A stretch of 64,000 bases of DNA from Dactylis glomerata (GCA_007115705.1 QXEO01001821.1:620001-684000), one strand, 5' to 3'; positions 10,606 through 22,117 are shown, counted from the stretch's first letter. The notes: generated by a model not told the origin, from the sequence alone. Program-made: numbers and translations.

Positions 10606-11991
10606 TCACTAAAGCGTGTAAACATAATTCACAAATTTGCGGTATGTGAAGAAAGAAACCTTATTAATCATCATTTGAAAATCAACACAACACACCTCTA
10701 CTCCACATTGATTTTGCTATTTGATACCGGTTTATATACATGAAGATTCATATCGGTAAAGCACCACTAACATGCCAGTTTACATCACACTTATTTCACA
10801 TTGCTCTTTCTATTCAAATACTTTTGATCATATATCTTCTGTTCAATATTCTCATCACAGCGCAAGCACCACTAACATTCCTATAACCATTGCTGTTCCA
10901 CCTTATCATCTACCCAACCTCTTTATTTGTTACAACTTACTTTCTGAATCAACTTCTGAAATATCAAAATGTAAGATGTAAGAACATAAGCATAGTATAT
11001 TTCATACGGATTTCACATAAAGATAAGAGTGCAATTTTCAACAGCATACTGATTCTTCACACGTGAGTATTTGGTAAAAGAATGAAACAATAATTGGAAC
11101 ATACAAAAGGCTGGAGACAAATAACAACTACCATTATAAAAGAGCACTAAGTATTTTCCATGTTCTCCCATCCCCAGGAATGAAGCACCGATGTAAAGCA
11201 TTTTTCCACAAATTGCAATAGATACTCTGATACATCGAAATCATCGGTACAATAATTAGACAGCCATAGCATGTGAAACCTTTGGTAAAGTTAGGAGCCG
11301 ATTCCCAGCTAGAGATCGCAAAAAAGTATTTCTCTATTTCCCTTTGTGTACCCTACCTCTGCAGCCTCCTTATTTTTTCCCACAGTAACCACGTTTATGT
11401 ATAAAATACCTAATGTAAAAAAGGATACATAGCATGAAGGCCATATACCAGTATCTCAAAATAGCATTATAGAATGCAATTTGTGTCCCTTTTGTCAAAA
11501 TGGTAGCTAGGAAATTAAGTAATGCGCCATCATTTGACCATTGTATTAATATCATGCAATCAAAATGACACACCTTATAAAGTGATTGGGTTTCGCATCC
11601 CCTGTGATTGCAGAGTAAGAAAAATACCTTGGCCAATACGAATGGAAGGTGGATGCCACCCTCAGCTGAGAGCTTCAATATCTGGTTAAGCACCTTCATA
11701 TTTAGAAGTCATCAAACTTTATATGAACAAGAACGAGTGGCATAAAGAGATGAATTCAGGCATATGTCGTTCTAAAAAACCGTTAGTGAAAGCTAAACAA
11801 CACAATTACATAACCTAGAAAAGGATCTGAAACTCAAATAAGCATTTTGACAAAGAAATGATAGGCCAGTACACCGAGTAAACCTACAACTTCCATGTCC
11901 CTTAATTCCTCACAAAAAGACAGACTGCGATCACATAAGAACATCATTGACCAAAAAGATGATCTACTATTCAAAAAAAAATTTGACGTGA

Positions 11992-12068
11992 AAGGATTGC
12001 CTTCTCTTGCATTGATGAACAAGAATGTCAGTAAGGATTGCCTTCTCTTGCATTGATGAACAAAAATG
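11992..12068. repeat. 41-bp direct tandem duplication
   Basis: A block starting AAGGATTGCCTTCTCTTGCA is repeated at 11992 and 12033, with one difference in about 35 aligned bases. The near identity suggests a recent slippage or repair event. Confidence 0.75.
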
Positions 12069-12164
12069 CATCAATCAATCAGACAAATCTGACGGCACCA
12101 GAAACTACATAGCAATGTAGTGCATGGAAGGATAGAAATTTCACTCTACCATATCAAATATTCT

Positions 12165-12253
12165 TGTTGACAACAAAGGATGTAACTTATCCGCTCAACA
12201 ACTTCTCCCAAGCACCAAAATCAGCTAACTTAATGCATCCTTTGTTGTCAACA
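12165..12253. repeat. Perfect 18-bp inverted repeat with 53-nt spacer
   Basis: The left arm TGTTGACAACAAAGGATG (12165-12182) is exactly complementary to the right arm at 12236-12253. No target duplication typical of a MITE family was found, so it may be a hairpin-forming remnant rather than a named element. Confidence 0.65.
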
Positions 12254-12503
12254 TAAGAATCTTCTGTTGAAACAAAATGGACTGAAGTTGAGACAATATT
12301 AGATCGATTTTCATGCCTTTATATCCACATGTACGATTCCATTACTATGCAAGCCCATGCAAAATCTGCCTACTGTACTTTCTGCTAACCCAATAAACAA
12401 ATGCAATGAGTCAAAAACAACTATTCAGTTATCAATTCATGGAAGTAAAAGAACGAGCAAGACACTTCGTATAATACTTACAGGATCATGAAATGTTCCA
12501 AAC

Positions 12504-12648
12504 CTCCCGAGCAGTGAACCAGCGGGCGCGGTCGTTGGCATAGTCATCGAGCAGGTTGTGCAGGAAGTCGTTGTCGTCGTGCAGTGTGTGCACGGCGAGG
12601 AGGTGGCGCACGATGGAGGGCCCCATCAGCTTGAACCGCCTCGCATAA
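12504..12648 (-). pseudogene. Exon-like gene fragment in Helitron cargo
   Basis: On the minus strand this GC-rich 145-bp block follows an acceptor-like CTGAG and ends at a donor-like GAG/GTTTGG. One frame is open throughout and begins YARRFKLMGPS; downstream it has an acidic stretch HDDNDF and a WFTAREVW block. The composition and even hydrophobic pattern look like a real protein exon, and an in-frame TGA follows a few codons past the donor. I do not recognise the parent gene. It is probably an exon captured by the surrounding Helitron. Confidence 0.35.
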
Positions 12649-14149
12649 CTCAGCAGTCACACGTCCATCCGACGACCGTTTACCGGAGGAATAAGAGTCG
12701 GCGGCTATGGCAGGAAGACTAATAAGAAGTCTGGTCAGTGGTATCTGGTCACCTGACTTGATGTGAGGGAGGACTACCATGGAGTACCAGGAGGGATCAC
12801 ACGCTTTTGTACTGGTGGGGGAGGTAACCGCCATGAGTTCCACCATCGGCACGTGACAAAGCCAGGGATGGAATAGGCGAGGTGGAGAATGGAGAAGGCG
12901 CCTTAGGAAAGGGGTGGCGGCGTGAGAGGCCGACGGGGTTGGTGGAGCTGGGCGGCACATCGGCAGCGCTGGGAGGAATCGATCTGTGCGGAAGAGAGGG
13001 GAGTCAGGGCATGTATGGGGATCTGGGATAGCAGGTTTCCTGGTGACAGTTTTTCCGCGTGGCTGCTTCGGGATTAACCCTTCCTCGTCGGCAGGACGGA
13101 CCATCGGACACCACTTCTAGGCATTTAATAAAGTAAGATATGAATATTTTAACTAAACAGAAAAACAAAGTCTAAAGGCAGGAGAAAGGGATTGAACTTT
13201 CATCACTCACTTTAGTTGTTGCCGTGGGGAGGAGTACGGAACAGGAGTCACTCGAACTGGTAAAAGGTGGCAGTTGAGTACCAGCAGCTTGCCATTCACC
13301 ACTAACCTCGTGAAAATAGGGAGGCGATTTTCAGTTGCTCGGCAACAATGGACACCGTCCTGGAAGCAGTAGTTCATGTATGCACATATGGTAAGAAGAG
13401 CTCAAGTATGTAATTGAGTATTAAATAGTTGCCAATCTGACGACGAACACAAGCAATGTCAGTTCACCTAAAATGATATTCAAAACATGAATCCATTTGT
13501 CAGATTGACAGATGGTTCTTGATAGTTCTGGATTGTAAGCACCGATATTATTTTCTAGGCAGCCATGGCAGCCATGGAAAAGCTAACCTTGATGATATAC
13601 AACATCATTGTCTTCAATCACTTTTTCAACATCAACAAGAATATCACCTCAAGGCTAACTGGCTTTCTAATTTTTCGATGATCATTTCCTTGGATTTCCA
13701 CCAAAGACCATTAGGCAAAGAGAAAATGGAGGCTACGATGGTATAAGTGGGAGAGGAACAGTATTGCAAGAATTATGTATAAGACATGGGATAGTGATTC
13801 TTACCTAGTATTTCCCCATGCTCCTCGCCAGTCATCTCCATCCGCCGCACCAGTAGTAGTGAATCAAGTAGCTGCAATCACTTGTCTCATGGCTAAGCGT
13901 GTACACAGGCAACAACATTGGCATATATCTGTTGCGAAGAAATTCTTCCGGTAAAATATATATAGTGTATTTCCCAGTATAATTCTTGTCCTCAGTTTTA
14001 CGATTGAGCATGTTAGGATATAGAAGAGTGTATAACAGTACACAAGCTACATACTAAGAATTAACAGAAGCGAATGTTTTTTGTTGTGCTACCATAAAAA
14101 ATCTAGTCAATCATTGACGGCTTTACCCCTTCCTAACATTGATTAAAGA

Positions 14150-15190
14150 CTACATTGCTTTATCGTTTTGTCAGGCCCATGGCGCCGACGAGGACATCAC
14201 ATCGCAGAGGAGTCCACCGATCCTCTGGTTCAGCTCCTCCTCGACGAGAACAGTGGCAACAACCAGTGGCAGCTAGCCCTCCAACGCGTTCCAGAGCTCC
14301 ACCAGATCCATTCCTCCCCACCTCCATAGGATCCTTTCCACTTCCGCCAGATCCTCAGCTCTGATGCTAACCCTGGAGAGTGGAGATACATGCGGCACAA
14401 ATGTTATACGGGATTCCCCGAAGTGTTATTCATCTACTACTACATTGTACGGTATAAGCATGCAACATCATCCCAAACTACTACTTGCAACATTCACAAT
14501 ACCAGCGGCATACAGCGGAATTCGCCTACAAATCAGAGCAGTCCACCGAGTGAGTGTGCCCACAGAGAGAAAACCAATCGAATTAGAAGAGGGGTGAGGA
14601 GCTCAAACGTACCATGCGGCTCTGGGCAGGAGGAACTGGCGGAGAAGGTAGAGATGCCGGAGCGCGACGAGGAGTTTGCCGCTTCCTGTCTCTCCCTGCA
14701 GCTCTGACACCGGCTGCGAAGCCGCAGGCATCGCTGCAGATCGGGGCGCAACCATCTGGGTCTAGCGGCGGTGAGTTCCGTGCCGGGTAGGTGGTGGTCT
14801 CCCCGACTCCCCGTCGGTCCTCTGGCTAGCTACGCCGAGTGCATCGGGGCGCAACCCGCGCCTAGCATCAACCGATCTGAGTTAGAGCGGCAAGCCGGCA
14901 TCGGGTGTCAACCTTGGCGAGAGGAAGCATGAGGAGGTAAGTGTAGGAAGCGGTAGATCCAGCGTCGGAGGCGCCGATCGATCGGGAGTGGTGGCGGACC
15001 GGCGTGGTGTTGTCTGGGGCAGAACTGTCAAGACGCGGGAGAGCACGCCTGGATCGTGGGGGCGTGGGGGAACTGAAATTATTTGCCCAGCTTTTTTTCG
15101 GTGGCTCTCTCTGCTTTTTTTTCCACGAGGATGACGGTTTATAGGATTCGAGGAAGGGTGGAGCGACGTACCGGGCAGGCAGGCCTCTAG
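14150..15190. other. GC-rich block without a supported gene
   Basis: GC content is clearly higher than in the neighbouring AT-rich DNA. Several short ORFs exist on both strands but none has recognisable domains. It adjoins the inferred 5' end of the minus-strand Helitron, so a captured promoter or first exon is a reasonable guess. Confidence 0.35.
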
Positions 15191-15209
15191 ACAATTAATA
15201 TAGTAGAGA

Positions 15210-16230
15210 TCCACTACTCAATGTCTTTTACTATTGCATTTAAATCACGTACGTGATATATATTGCTGCTCTGTGTTTGGTTGTTCAAGTTGTGTTAGAA
15301 TTTTTAGGTTGGGATTATTTTTTGAGAGCACCTGATGGAACACTGTAAGCAAAATAACCACAAAGTGCAAGTGACTTCAGGTTTAATAACCATAAAGTTG
15401 CTTACTTAATCATTTTAGAGGTCCTCTGCTTCGGTTGCCGGATTGGTATGCTTGAGCCAATGCTCAACTGAATTTACTTCTCTGAAAATGTCAAGAGGTC
15501 TGAATGTTAGTCTGCTTCCCGTTGATTATTACAGTAGAAACAAACTAGTCTACCACTGTGGGCAGTTAAATCATTCATATCATTAGTGATTATTCATGAA
15601 TCTGCGGCTTTGGTCTAATCAATAGATAAGAGGCAAGAGCAAAACGGCCGGGTGAATGTTTCTTAGCTGCTCAACATGGGTTATACTATTTTGCACCTCA
15701 CCGGATATGGTCCAGATTATTTATGCCTCAAATAATTTATTTGACATGTAGCAAAATATCTTATCTCGTGTGCCTGGTATTTCTCATTTGATTATATACA
15801 TATCTGAAATATTTTTGATCAGATTTACATGGGTGCATCTGGTGCCCTCTTTTGCTCTGAGTTGCTTTTTAATGCGCTCCATTTTATAGACTGGAGCAAA
15901 CAGCAGCTGGTCAGCGTGTCGGGGCTCGCGACATGCGTGGTTCTGCTAGTCCCTTCTACTGGTGCCCCCTACTCTCTCAAGACATGGACTTACCTACTCA
16001 AGGAATGCAGGTGACTCCTTATTCCATTGATTGAAGTCAAACCCAAGTTCTTGTTTGCATATTACAAAGAACAATTTGGGGCATTGACAATATGGTTTAA
16101 TATGAAAGTGATAAGAAAGTGTTGGTGATGCATGGCAGAGGCAGTTCAATAATGCAATAGCTGGTAAGAAAGTGTCATAATCCCAGACATGCATTTCTGT
16201 CAATTAAAAACTTATATCAATTAACTTCTA
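15210..16230. other. Intergenic, no gene seen
   Basis: The sequence is AT-rich with only short ORFs. I see no domain, terminal repeat or RNA gene here. Confidence 0.5.
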
Positions 16231-16388
16231 CTTCCTCCGTTTCAAAATATAAGATGTTTTAGGTTTATGAAGCAAATGTATCGAGACATCTTTTAGTGTG
16301 TGTATTTGAGTGAACCTACAAACTAAAAGATGTATAGATGCATTTGCTTCATAAAGCTAAAACATCTTATATTTAAAAACGGAGGGAG
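16231..16388. mobile_element. Stowaway MITE (Tc1/mariner type)
   Basis: The element begins CTTCCTCCGTTTCAAAATAT and ends with the near-complement ...AACGGAGGGAG. It is flanked by TA on both sides (16229-16230 and 16389-16390). The arms pair along almost the whole 158 bp, so it folds into a long hairpin. These are the standard features of Stowaway elements in grasses. Confidence 0.92.
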
Positions 16389-16390
16389 TA

Positions 16391-18235
16391 TAAGCCAAGC
16401 ATTTGAAATTTATTGTCAATGAAATTTGATCTATTTCTAGGTTTCTTAGATGATTAGTAGCGTCATGGTATTGGTGTTGTGCTTCTCAGTCTATTTGAGT
16501 AAATAATAATTAATGGTTTGTATCCCAGTTGCTCTAGTTGCTGTTGTATAGTGAATTAACCAACTTAAATTGATTTGACAATCTGGTTAATCAGTTCCCA
16601 GATGCTTTTATAGTTTGTTTATGATTTAGAACAGTATTTCATAAATCATTGCAATCTTACTAATCAGGAGTGTAGTTCAAATTCTTAAAAGATTTAAACT
16701 ACAGTCACATCAAAAATTATGGAATATAGGAAGTCGCTAATAGATCGTCTCTGTGGGTGACTTGGTCAGTTAGGCTCTGAAGCAGTGGCTCGATGGTAGG
16801 TAGATTGATTTGAGTTGTGTGGTTAGTTTCTTCACCAGTATACTAGCTACAGCATTGCAATGTGACTGTTTAGGACAGGGAAAGACATAGAATGATTATT
16901 GAACAGCTCTAAGGCAGAATATGATTTGCATTTCTTCTACTTTATGTGAAAATGTTCCCAATGATAGTTTGTTCAGATTGAGAGTCAATCATTCTTATTT
17001 TAAATATATTTAGCTAGCCACTGTAAGAAGGCACCACTCCATTGTTGTATTATCACCAACCAATTTATTGGGTGCCTGTAGATGTTTACACACGCAGGTT
17101 GACAACTTGTCCATGTGGTCTAATGAGTTTTTTTGTTGTGGTGCAGGTTGTGCGTCATTGATGACTGACCCGTACCACTAATGTTTTTGGCTCGCATTCC
17201 CCTATGGTAGAGTAAATATTTAATGGTGTTCTTGGCATGCTAACGATAATGGGTTCTTGGCCATTTGGGAGGAGGGACAGCATGTGTTCGTGCTAGTTCA
17301 TTGAGCCAACTAGATTGTATCCTACAATTTAATGTTCCTAGATACTGAGTTATGTGCTTAATGTGAATACTAGATGCTAGGAATTTTCTATTGGTTGGAT
17401 TGTTGTTGTGTAAAACAGTAGCTGCGATTATGTGCCATGCTTGGAATATGTTGTGGCTGACTAGAGTTCCTTGATGGCGTAAACTCAGTGAAGTAGAATA
17501 AAGTGGCGAGGTGTAGTTTAGTGCAGCTTCTGATCCCTTGAGTAGGTAAAGGTGTACAAGCATGACCATGTGCACAAATAAACTCGATCATGTCCAAAGT
17601 AATGTAGCTCTAGCATAGCCTTGTATGTAGTTCTGGAGAGCTATGCTATGTATCTCTGATGTACTCCAGTATATTCATCACTGAATTCTATATTTATACC
17701 ACAGAATAAGTCCATGCACTCCTAGGTGTTTTGGGCTTGTTGCATTTTGGTCACTGTTTGTTCTTACCACTGTTTATTATAATTTCTTAAGACTTGTTAA
17801 TTAAATCACTTCCACTAAGAGGATATTAATTTGATGGTTTAATTTCTTTGTTAGTTTCATATTTTATGTATTGAATTCTGCTTATTATTGTCACTGATCT
17901 TCAGTTGCATGTTCTCTGGTTTCGAACATCAACGCTTGCAGCCTTTGCATTTTATTTAGACAGACATGTAACAAGGCATATTTCCATGTCCTGGTGCCAC
18001 TCTACAGGAGGCCCAAACACTAGCGGTCTATTTTGTCTCAGGTATGCCGTAGCTTGTGTTTGCATGTAGATGTCATGGTCTTTGCCCTATTTTCCATGTT
18101 CTTTAGGTGCAGTCTGCTCAAGTGATATTTTCTTGCAATAATTATTTATATTGTCTCTGTAACATCATTCAAAATCATTGCAGTAACTTGAAAGGAGTCC
18201 TATAAAGTGTAATGTTTTTATACGCAGTCTACAAA
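16391..18235. other. Intergenic, no gene seen
   Basis: Only short ORFs are present and none shows domain features. The composition is AT-rich. A at 18235 would be the host base before the inferred plus-strand Helitron. Confidence 0.5.
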
Positions 18236-18982
18236 TCTTTACTATTGGTTTCGAGTTGGTGGTGAAGCCACCCACTCGACATACAACATGTGACTGACGA
18301 AAATACCCCTAATATAATACCCCTGACATTTACAATCACATGCGTCATGTATATAACAATAAGGAAACAACAATCACGGAAATTAATCCCTTCGTTACCA
18401 CTAATTTCGGATCAAGTCAAATCATATCATATCTTCCCTATTCAGTTATCACCTATCAATTAGTAATTTCTTGCCTTGTTATCTTTACTATGTTTCCTCT
18501 AAATCTAATCCTCCTCATGAAGAAAAGTCGTCTGATCCCGGCCGTGCTCTCTCCGCTCCTGGAAATCTCCCACACAATCTCTCCCTCTCGTGTGCGGGCG
18601 GCAGCAGGGAGGACGGTGGCGGAAGTTGGAAGCCGGCGGTTTTTTTTACTATATGCATCCAGCTGCCCGCACGCCCAGAGCTCTCCGCTGCCGGCCGCAT
18701 CCACCACGCCCGCCCTCTTCGTGATCGACTCCGACCGTCCCGGCCGTGCCTCTCCTGGCTCACATACATTTGGCGGCAGCCTGCCGGGCCGGAGTCAACT
18801 AAGAATTCGTCTCTGACCGCTACTAGCACTGATGCTGTGTTCCGATGAAACAAAACCAGCAGCGTTCTCTGACATCGTCCATCCATTGACGTCGGTCATA
18901 CTCAGTTATTCACATCAGGTCATCTCTTCTCAACTGGCGTGGTTACCCAATCTCTCCTCATCTGATGTGGTTCGCTATATTG

Positions 18983-19025
18983 GGGCGAATAGCTCAGGGA
19001 CGACGTTTTACCTCGCTATTCGCTG
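18983..19025 (+). repeat. Left terminal inverted repeat of the MULE
   Basis: These 43 bp match the reverse complement of 27194-27236 without a mismatch. Inside the repeat, GCGAATAGC and GCTATTCGC form 9-bp arms around a 21-nt loop, so each end can fold on itself. A related AATAGCTCAGATGCGAC motif follows at 19047-19063. Confidence 0.95.
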
Positions 19026-19389
19026 GAAAACGACGTTTTTCGATACAATAGCTCAGATGCGACATATGGAACGGCCCAAATAACCACGGCCCGATACGGC
19101 TCTTTTACTCACTTAAACCGAATGCTGGCCGTTAACGTAGTTGGATTAGGCTGAACGCGGGACCCACCAGACGACCGTTGCTATGCGGGACCCACTGCGC
19201 GCCACCTCAGACTGGGACCCAGCACTTATCCAGGTCAGCCTTATCTATTTAGAAAGAAACAGACTCAGCCCCCGCTCCCGTGGCCCCGACATCGCCGTTC
19301 CCCTGTTCTTCCTCTGTTCTTCCCCTTCTTCCCCGCGCACCTTGTTCTTCCTCATCTCCGGCAACGGTCCGCGGCGGCGGCGGCGAGGG

Positions 19390-19964
19390 ATGTCCAGCTC
19401 CGCTTCTGGCTCCGTGAAGTCCTGGCCGCGTTATGGAGAAGTCCCGATGACTAGATGCCCGGAGTGCCCTCGCCTCGATCCACTGAAGCGGTTGACATGT
19501 GTGCGCTCGGCAAGGGGCAACGTCGGCCGGGAATTCGTCAAGTGCGAGAGCAAGCCACGTCAAGGGAAGGATGGGAAGGTAGTATCTGTCCTGATTTGTC
19601 TCGATTTGTCTTGATTTTGATTTTGCACTTTGGATTTGGGAATTAGGGTTTGCGTTCCCCTTTTTAGGATTTGGAAGAATGTGGCCATTTTGAGTGGATG
19701 GATAAGTACATTCGGGATCGAGGGCTTATAGTTGAAGTGCTGCCCCCAATCCAGGCTCCCATCTCATCTGCTGGGGCATCTGCTGTGGAGGAGGAGATCT
19801 CAAACAGAGGCATTGGGCCATTGGAGGTGAATGGGGAGTTGCAGAAATTGAACAAGCTGTTGAGCCAGATTGTGGAATTGAAGAAGCAGTCAAACATGAT
19901 TGCAGGAGCATTTTATGTGTGCATCATTGCCATATATTTGATGTTTCTATGGCGTTCGAATTAG
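19390..19964 (+). CDS. GRF-type zinc-finger protein with C-terminal membrane segment (two exons)
   Basis: Exon 1 is 19390-19578 and exon 2 is 19668-19964, joined by a GT-AG intron (AAG/GTAGTA, TTTTTAG/GA) at phase 0, giving 161 residues. The start MSSSASGS is preferred over an in-frame ATG 69 codons upstream because the earlier stretch looks like GC-rich leader. The zinc finger spans both exons: C-P-x-C near residue 23, the N-x-GREFVKC block near residue 50, and C-x-HFEWMD just after the splice. GRF fingers bind single-stranded nucleic acid in other proteins. A leucine-rich heptad stretch follows (residues about 115-135), then a hydrophobic segment near the end and a short basic tail. Similar small GRF proteins are common in wheat-tribe genomes; the position inside the MULE suggests an element-encoded accessory gene. 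Its role is unknown. Confidence 0.8.
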
Positions 19965-20394
19965 CCATTTCAATTTAGGAGTTGTGGATTGCTCGAGCTT
20001 CCGAAGTAGGATATTGTTTGTAACAGGGCGTGGCCTTTGTAAGATGAACTATGTTATGAATTTGAATTAATTATCTCCGAATGCTTCCAGTCGAAATCGA
20101 GAACGTATGAATTCGGTGGAAGACGAACTCGATGAGGTTCAGTTAACACCTCGAACAGTTTCAGTTGGGCGTTTCAGAAAAAACTAAAATCGACCAGTTC
20201 ATGGGCCGCTTGTTGGGCCTGTTGCTGGGCCAATCAGTGAGTACTGCTTTCATAAATGAGTAAGGAAAAAAAAGGTTCGTGTTGGCAAATAAGACGTGAA
20301 GTGTTCACTTTGTGGATGAAAGATTTTGACACGTTATTGTCGGCTAAAACAATATTAGACGTGTTGGAATGTTGTGTAAATGTTATTTTCGACC

Positions 20395-20590
20395 AAGAAA
20401 ATGGGTGTTTGGCTCAAATATCGTTTTGTTTGGCTCAAATTTGTTGTGTTTGCTCAAATTTTGATCGTGTTGGCTAAATGAAATATTATTGTGTAGTTTT
20501 GGCTAAGAATTTTTTGGCTCAAATTTTGGTTGTGTTGGCTCAATACTTGTTGTATTGGCTTAAACTTTGTTGTGTTGGCTCAAATTTTGT
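20395..20590. repeat. Imperfect tandem repeat, TTGTGTTGGCTCAAATTTTG unit
   Basis: About eight degenerate copies of a roughly 20-bp unit follow each other, with variable spacing. They lie between the GRF gene and the unknown gene of the MULE and have no coding potential. Confidence 0.7.
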
Positions 20591-20599
20591 CGGATGAAA

Positions 20600-21170
20600 A
20601 AGAAATGTACTGGTAGGTGTAGTGCTCACAAAAAATGATGTGTCAAGTTAAAATAAACGTTTGTACTTAGCTCAAAGTGTAGGATGTGAGTATGTGTCAA
20701 GTTTTGGTGATGTGCCCGTACTAAAAGAAATATGTTTTTTTCCCATTTATTCTAGTTTGGATTGAAACATTTTTTAGATATTGCCAAAGTAATAAAGTGA
20801 TATATTTTTATTGATGGTTGTGGAAGATATTGGCAAAGAAATATGTTTTTTTGCCATAGCATTCACTAGACGAATATTTTTTTTGATAAAGACTCAAACA
20901 TTGCATAGCATAAATAGCATACATAGGGCATAGCATTCCATAGGGCGGGCATAGCATTACATAGGACATAACCGAACACTACATAAGGCATAGAGTACCT
21001 GACTCGACGAATAACGACTCGATCGATGACATAGATTAAACTAAAAACATGTAGTAAGCTACTGAAGATGCAACATGCAACATGAAATTGGCTAGCCGTG
21101 CCCTACCCCTTCACTCCTCGAGCTCTTCAAGATGCAACCTGAAATCTAGGGCTCGAGCTGCAGATCCCCT
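20600..21170. other. Non-coding MULE interior
   Basis: No ORF of note is present. CATAGCA/ACATAGG-type short repeats occur around 20895-20995. The 14-bp block CCCTTCACTCCTCG is repeated at 21107 and 21167, the second copy overlapping the stop of the unknown gene. Confidence 0.5.
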
Positions 21171-21575
21171 TCACTCCTCGTCGTCGTCGGGGAAGATGTA
21201 GGGGAGGCAGTGCATGTGGTTGGCGGTTGGGAAGATGCAGTCCCACTGGGTGAAGATGTTGCACATGGTGAAGCAGATGAACTCACAGCCGCACCAAAAG
21301 GCTTTGCCGAGGAGATGGTAGGCGTCGTAGGGGTTGGTGAAGGTGACCTGGATCCCGCTGCCTCCCATACGGACCTCCTGGAGGTAGAACATGGGCGGGG
21401 TTCCCGCGGGAAGGTGCGCGAAGCAGGACCTGAGGAAGAACTTGGCAAAATCGGCAGGCCCCCTCCACCTAGAGATGGCCCAGCACCTCAAGGTGTTCTC
21501 CACCATCCTGCCCGGTGGATAGCGCAGCTCCTCGCTGATGGCAGGACGGCGGAAGGTAGGACCAGTGAACTGCAT
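21171..21575 (-). CDS. Hypothetical protein of 134 residues in the MULE
   Basis: The chosen start is the ATG at 21575 (MQFTGPTFRR). A longer frame reaches 21752 but runs through the TATA box at 21669-21675, so the upstream part is unlikely to be translated. The protein has an FxxxxFLRSCF helix-like block, a VTFTNPYDAYHLLG block, a Cys-rich stretch (WCGCEFICFTMC) and an acidic DDDEE end. There is no signal peptide and I recognise no domain. The gene is GC-rich and complete, with its own promoter-like element, and lies between the GRF gene and the transposase inside an intact MULE. It could be a captured host gene or a true element gene; function unknown. Confidence 0.6.
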   Translation of the reverse strand: MQFTGPTFRRPAISEELRYPPGRMVENTLRCWAISRWRGPADFAKFFLRSCFAHLPAGTPPMFYLQEVRMGGSGIQVTFTNPYDAYHLLGKAFWCGCEFICFTMCNIFTQWDCIFPTANHMHCLPYIFPDDDEE

Positions 21576-21668
21576 GGTGGATGGTGGAGGGTTACGGCGG
21601 TAGAGGGGCGGGCTTTGGAGAGGAGAATGGGATGCAGGGGTGGAGATGGAGATGGGGGTGCCCGTGCT

Positions 21669-21675
21669 TTTTATA
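21669..21675 (-). promoter_or_regulatory. TATA box upstream of the 134-residue ORF
   Basis: The minus strand reads TATAAAA, 94 bp before the ATG at 21575. This predicts a 5' leader of roughly 65 nt if transcription begins about 30 bp downstream. Confidence 0.55.
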
Positions 21676-21759
21676 GCGGTGTCGGCGTAGTGAAGCACGC
21701 GTAGGTACTTCAATGTGAGGACGCGAACGGACGGCGTAGTGAAGCACTTCAATGTGACG

Positions 21760-22117
21760 GCGGCGACGGACTAGCTTCTACCACGCCAAAAGTCAGAGCT
21801 CTGAAATAGCCATCGGGCTACGTTGGGAGCGGCGTGGGCTTCGGCGGCCGTGCTTTTGTGTCCTTCCCGTTCGTTTTATGTATCCCGTGAACGCACGCGC
21901 ATCTGTGCATATAATGGCTTAGCTGCGACGTCTGCATGCGGTGCCTGCTTTTGCTCTGCATCGAGCGTCGCTGCGCGCGTGCATGCATGGGGGAGGGCGG
22001 TCATAGCTGGTGAGCGCCGTCGCATGCATGCGTACCAGCCAACGGTCCGACGAGTGCACGGGTTGATAGATGAGGTATAGATATATTGAAACGCATCGAG
22101 GCAGCTTAGCCAGCTCT
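21760..22117. other. GC-rich non-coding MULE interior
   Basis: I see no supported gene. A 34-bp block (22062-22095) recurs exactly at 22577-22610. Confidence 0.5.

Larger units (their letters stand above)
9356..15209 (-). mobile_element. Probable Helitron, minus strand
   Basis: On the minus strand the element would start at 15209 with TCTCTACTATATTAAT, close to the published grass Helitron 5' consensus TCTMTAYTAMYHNW (two mismatches). It would end at 9356 with the loop sequence GGCAACGC inside a short GC stem, then CTAG. It sits between A and T, as Helitrons do. No Rep/helicase ORF is present, so it would be non-autonomous. The interior holds an exon-like piece (12504-12648), a GC-rich block (about 14150-15190) and local duplications. 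Pairing of the two ends is an inference, because another 3' end lies only 449 bp further at 8907. Confidence 0.5.

Noticed and set aside
12544..13104. 186-codon minus-strand ORF
   Set aside because: Low-complexity Pro/Ser/Arg composition and no domain. The better-looking exon (12504-12648) is in another frame and overlaps its end.
21210..21704. 164-codon plus-strand ORF
   Set aside because: Antisense shadow of the 134-residue gene. The opposite strand has the TATA box and the better composition.
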